NCBI RefSeq assembly: GCF_035222485.1
Contig: NW_026946671.1
Location: 496,001 to 560,000, forward strand
Source: Podospora pseudoanserina
Lineage: Eukaryota > Ascomycota > Sordariomycetes > Sordariales > Podosporaceae
Direction: 5' to 3'
DNA: 64,000 bases
Below the pieces are notes generated by a model. That model did not search any database and had not been told where the DNA came from. It saw nothing but the letters and a program-made list of their open reading frames with translations. How positions within the stretch are numbered: position 1 is the first letter of the stretch; every line of letters starts with the position of its first letter. Positions 59,896-64,000 of this stretch are shown here, one piece after another. The position numbers were made by a program, and so were the translations under genes.

Positions 59896-62800
59896 ATGGC
59901 GCCTCGCCGGAGCGCTGCGGAAGAGGTGGAAGAGGAGGAATCCGAGACCGAGCTCGTCGCGCTGCATTTCAACGAGTCGCTGACATGGCGTCCTGGCAAG
60001 CCAATTCCCCTCGACAAGCTGCTCAAGCATCTCAACACCCTGTCCAAAGAGCTGGAGGAGCTCGACCAAGAAGTCGTCGACCCAAACTCGTTGACAAAGG
60101 TTGCAAAGGAGGTCGCATCACATCAAATACTGAGCCACAAGGACAAGGGTGTACGAGCATATGCCGCTTGCTGTGTTGTTGATATCCTTAGACTATGCGC
60201 ACCCGATGCGCCTTTTACCCCCACCCAGATGAAGGTATGGGCTGCTGTCTCGGTGGTGTATTTACTGCTGCTAATCTGAAGCTAGGACATTTTTAACGTT
60301 ACCGTCACATCTATCATTCCAGCCTTGTTCGACCCTTCGAATCCATACAACACACAGCACAAATATGTCCTTAGATCTCTCACCGAAATCAAGAGTGTAG
60401 TGCTTTTGCTTGATGTGGACGGCAGCGACAGTCTCCTCCTCGCGCTCTTTTCCAATATATTCGACGGTGTATCAGGGGTCAAGTCAGCTTCGGGAGAGCA
60501 AGTGGCAAAGGATGTCGAGTTTAGCATGGCCGAAATGCTCGGGGTGCTGATAGATGAGGCCGCCACTCTTCCAGCAAAGGTCGTGGATATCATCATGGCC
60601 CAGTTTCTAAGAGCAGCTGGCCCCGGGGCGGGTAGGAGGAGGCGCGACCATGTGCAAATCGACGACAATCAAGCGACACTCTTGGCCAAGGATGAGCCCG
60701 AGGCTTACCAAATAGCCAAGAACTTGTGCCAGACATTCCCCGACAAAATGGCGAGGTTCGTCAGCCAGTATTTCAGCGACGTTATTGTTGACGCTACTTC
60801 GTTTGCCGCTAGGCCCGGCGGACATAAGGGAGCTGATGACGAGGATGGCGACGAGGGCCCATCGGGACCCTCTGAATCGGATCTGAAGGAATTGAGCAAG
60901 GCACACGATTTGATTCGGGAGTTATGGAAAGCGGCACCTCAGGTTCTCCAAAATGTTGTTCCTCAGGTCGATGCCGAATTATCAGCCGACAATGTGCATT
61001 TACGCCAACTGGCAACGGAGACATTGGGAGACATGATATCGGGAATTGGTGCTGCAGGGCCACCACCGCCGCCGGTTCTGGATCCTGCTGCCTACCCACC
61101 ACTCAGCATGGACGCCGAGGAGAATGTTGAAGTTCAGGGACTGAACACTTTCACCAAGCCACTCTCTGCCATGTCCTTCCCGCAAACACACAGTTTGGTT
61201 TTCCACAATTTCCTCAGCAGGAAAAACGACAAAGCCTCAGCCATCAGAGCTGCCTGGACGACGGCAGTAGGATATATTTTGTCAACGTCTGCCGGTGGCA
61301 TCGGGCTCAGTCGTGAAGACGAGGCTACCCTGATCCAAGGCCTTGGAGAGAAGCTCTCAGACAGCGATGAGAAGGTCAGACTGGCAGCTGTTAAGGCGAT
61401 CGAGTCATTTGGCTTCCGCGATGTTATTCTCAAGCTGGGGCCCAACGGGGGCGTGTCCAGAGAGGGATCCATTCTGTCAACTCTGGCCGACCGTTGTCGT
61501 GACCGAAGACCGGCTGTGAGGGTGGCTGCCATGTCCTTGTTGGGAAAACTTTGGGCCGTTGGAACTGGGGAACTGCTTGCTGGAAATGAGGCCGTGACTG
61601 CAGCGCTCGACGGTGTTCCAAGCCGCATCTACAATGCATTTTATGCCAATGATGCCGAGGTCAATGCCCTGCTGGACCGCGTCATCTTTGAGTGCCTGAT
61701 CCCTCTGAACTACCCGCCAGCAAAGAAGACCTCCAAGTCTGCGAATGGAAGCTCACAATCACAGGCTGCTGCTGCTGCCGCCGCCGCCGCGGATGCTGAT
61801 GCTATCAGAGCAGAGAGGATATTGCTTCTTGTGCGATCTCTCGACCCAATGGCCAAGAAAGCCTTCTTCGCCTTGCAAGCGAGGCAGCCACAGTTCGCCC
61901 AGATCCTCGAGACATACATCAAGCAATGCGAGCTGTTCAACGGGGGTGTCATGGATGACAACGCGGACAAGAAACAGGCCAACCTTCACAAGACGGTCCG
62001 GTATATCGCGCAGTTCTTGCCAAACTCCCCACAGAGCGTTCAAGATCTGCTGAAATTTGCCAAGGCCAACGATCGGCGGAATCGTGGGCTTGTCAGATAC
62101 ATCATCGGGCAGGAGCATGATTTCAAGACAGTCCACAACGCTCTCAAGGAACTCATCAAGCGGATTCAGGGTGGGAAGGACTCCACAATTCACGAGACAC
62201 TGCTTCCCATCCTCTACCGATCTGGCCGCTTCATCTTCAACCGCAGTCACTTGGCCACCATCATGGACTACTCCAAGTCTAACAAGGATGGCTTGGGCAG
62301 CGCTGCACATGAGGTTTTGAACGAAATCTCACAACGCAACCCTGATCTTTTCAAGACCCACATCGGCCAGCTCTGCAAGGATCTGGTAGATCAGGCGCCT
62401 ACCGAGAACCGGGAGAACGACCCGTCTGTTGCAGAAACGTTGAAGGCTTGTTCGACATATGCCAGAAAGTATCCAAAGGATGTTCCTATGGACCGGGACT
62501 TTGTCCACAGTTTGGTCAGCTTCGCCTTGTATGGCCAACCGCCAAAGGTGGCCAAGCATGCCGTGAATATCCTGCTGTCGAAACAGGACAGCAAGAGCAC
62601 TGTGTATGCTCAGGATCTTCTTCAGCGCATTTTCAAGGACTGGACGTATGGTTCCAAGCACTTTCTCAACAAGCTCTCGGCCGTGAGCCAGCTCGAGCTC
62701 CTTGCCCCGAAGGTTGCCCAGGACGCAGAGGATAAGATCCTCGAAATGATCCAGAAGATCCTGCTCGAGGTGCGAACGGAGGCCGGCGACAAGGACCCAG

Positions 62801-64000
62801 AGTGGGTGGACGATGCTGAGTTAGAGGAGGAGTGCCAAGCCAAGTGTCTGGCGCTCAAGTCTCTGGCAAACAAGCTGAGGAGCATGGAAGCCGATGAGGC
62901 AAAGGAAAACGGAGCCAAGATCTGGAAGATGCTTATTTCGCTGGTTCACAACAAGGGTGAGATGACCAAAACCAAAAACACACCAAAGCATCACAAATCC
63001 CGGCTGCGGCTGCTTGCTGCTCAGCTTATCCTCAAGCTCTGCATTCAGAAGCATTTCGACGAGTTGCTCACCCCTGAAGACTTCAACACGCTGGCCTTGA
63101 CCACACAGGACGCTGCTCAGGAGGTCCGTCACGGCTTCGTGAGGAAACTGCAGAAGTATCTTGCCGATGACAGGCTGCGGACCCGGTTTTATACCATGAT
63201 CTTCTCGATGGCCTTTGAGCCCAACGCGGAGTTCAAGTTGAGGACCGAGACTTGGGTTCGGTCAAGAGCGCGGCATTATGAGGGCACACACCAGCATGTG
63301 CTCGAGGCTGTTCTCCCCCGTCTCTTCTCGCTCCTTGCGCATCATCCAGACTATAGCTCTGATCCGGATGAGCTGGTTGATCACGCGAGGTATATTCTCT
63401 TTTACGTCAGCTTGGTAGCCACTGAGTCCAATTTGGGGTTGCTGTCCAAGTATGCGGAGCGTGCGAAGCAAACACAGGATGCGCTTAATCCGAAGAGCAT
63501 CGGCCATCGGGTCTTGTGTGACTTGACTCAAGTAATCATTCGCAAATGGCAGGAGAAGAAGAACTGGACGTTTAATGCCTGGCCTGACAAGGTTGGGCTG
63601 CCGAAGGGGCTGTATGGCCCTCTCAAGTCGCACACAGAGGCGCAGGAGATTTCGGAGAAGGTGCTGGTGCCAGATGAGATTGATGAGAAGTTGGATGATT
63701 TGCTTAGGGCGATGGATCGCAAGAAGGTATGTTTGTTTGTCTCTACTCTACTGGCACGGGTGCTAATAATAAATCAGAAGCGCAAATCAACCACTGATGG
63801 TAGCGCTGAATCCCGTCCAGCAGCCAAGAAATCCCGAGTCCAACCCAAAGAGCCCAGGATCAAAGAAGCACGGAAAATTGCCACGCCCAAACCCAAGAAG
63901 CCCTCCAAGCCGAAAAAGGCACCATCCTCCCCCAAGAGATCGGCAATTTCAGATGCCAATAGGCGTCGCTCGGGAAGGTCAATGGCAAAGGGCAATCAGT
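59896..64000 (+). CDS. pds5: Pds5/Spo76 sister-chromatid cohesion factor, partial at right edge
   Basis: Exons 59896-60234, 60286-63726 and 63778 onward, with the end outside the window; 1,334 residues are visible. Pds5 is a HEAT-repeat cohesin regulator; Sordaria Spo76 is the founding filamentous-fungal member, required for meiotic axis integrity and cohesion. Recognisable segments are LHFNESLTWRPGKPIPLDKL and SLTKVAKEVASHQILSHKD. GVRAYAACCVVDILRLCAPD follows, then the second exon begins DIFNVTVTSIIPALFDPSN. A polyalanine run lies near 61770. After the last visible intron the tail becomes Lys/Pro/Ser-rich (KKSRVQPKEPRIKEARK), an apparent DNA-binding or nuclear tail. The 51-nt third intron is a multiple of three and free of stops, so its retention would keep the frame. 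Confidence 0.93.

Overview
The window is a filamentous-fungal chromosome segment, most likely from a Sordariomycete close to the Sordariales. The evidence is short introns (about 45-130 nt) with GTATGT/GTAAGT donors, CTAAC-type branch points and YAG acceptors; a gene set typical of Pezizomycotina (Spo76/Pds5, Cla4, Rco1, AMPP, Pbn1); and long TG- and CT-rich spacers. Exon joins were built by hand from splice signals and checked for reading-frame closure. Every multi-exon model below sums to a multiple of three.

Layout. 1-9.4 kb: divergent RPF1 (cut by the window start) and glycyl-tRNA synthetase, then the Cla4-type PAK kinase. 9.4-17 kb: a 3.9 kb gene-poor spacer, then an RRM+Pumilio RNA-binding protein. 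17.9-23.3 kb: a caspase-like/homeodomain/rhodanese protein divergent from PBN1. 23.3-25.6 kb: an accessory island holding a 390-bp MITE-like element and a zinc-finger gene interrupted by in-frame TAG codons. 25.7-30.3 kb: divergent SNF5 and a PA2G4/Ebp1-like protein. 31.8-36.2 kb: the double-PHD Rpd3S subunit Rco1. 37.6 kb: tRNA-Gly(GCC). 38-45 kb: the karyopherin Kap122 and an Xaa-Pro aminopeptidase. 45-48 kb: a FUN14 protein and an unrecognised charged nuclear protein. 48.4-56 kb: TIP41, Aurora kinase, ATP23, PRO1 and NIP7. 56.9-57.8 kb: a GPI-anchored Ser/Thr-rich wall protein. 59.9-64 kb: Pds5/Spo76, running off the right edge.

Most genes are single-copy housekeeping genes with no operon-like relation. 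Several divergent pairs share a 0.5-0.7 kb promoter: RPF1/GRS1, caspase gene/PBN1, SNF5/PA2G4-like, FUN14/46.1-kb gene, TIP41/Aurora and ATP23/PRO1. Three chromatin or chromosome functions (Snf5, Rco1, Pds5) and two kinases (Cla4, Aurora) are present, but nothing shows co-regulation.

The most unusual item is the 1,047-residue protein at 17.9-21.2 kb. One gene, with its last 878 codons in a single uninterrupted exon, joins a caspase-like protease with an apparent His/Cys dyad, a polyglutamine stretch, a homeodomain and a rhodanese domain lacking the usual cysteine. I do not recognise this architecture. It suggests a protease-linked transcription factor or signalling protein. The second notable item is the zinc-finger gene downstream of SNF5, whose frame continues from the SNF5 frame through three TAG codons.
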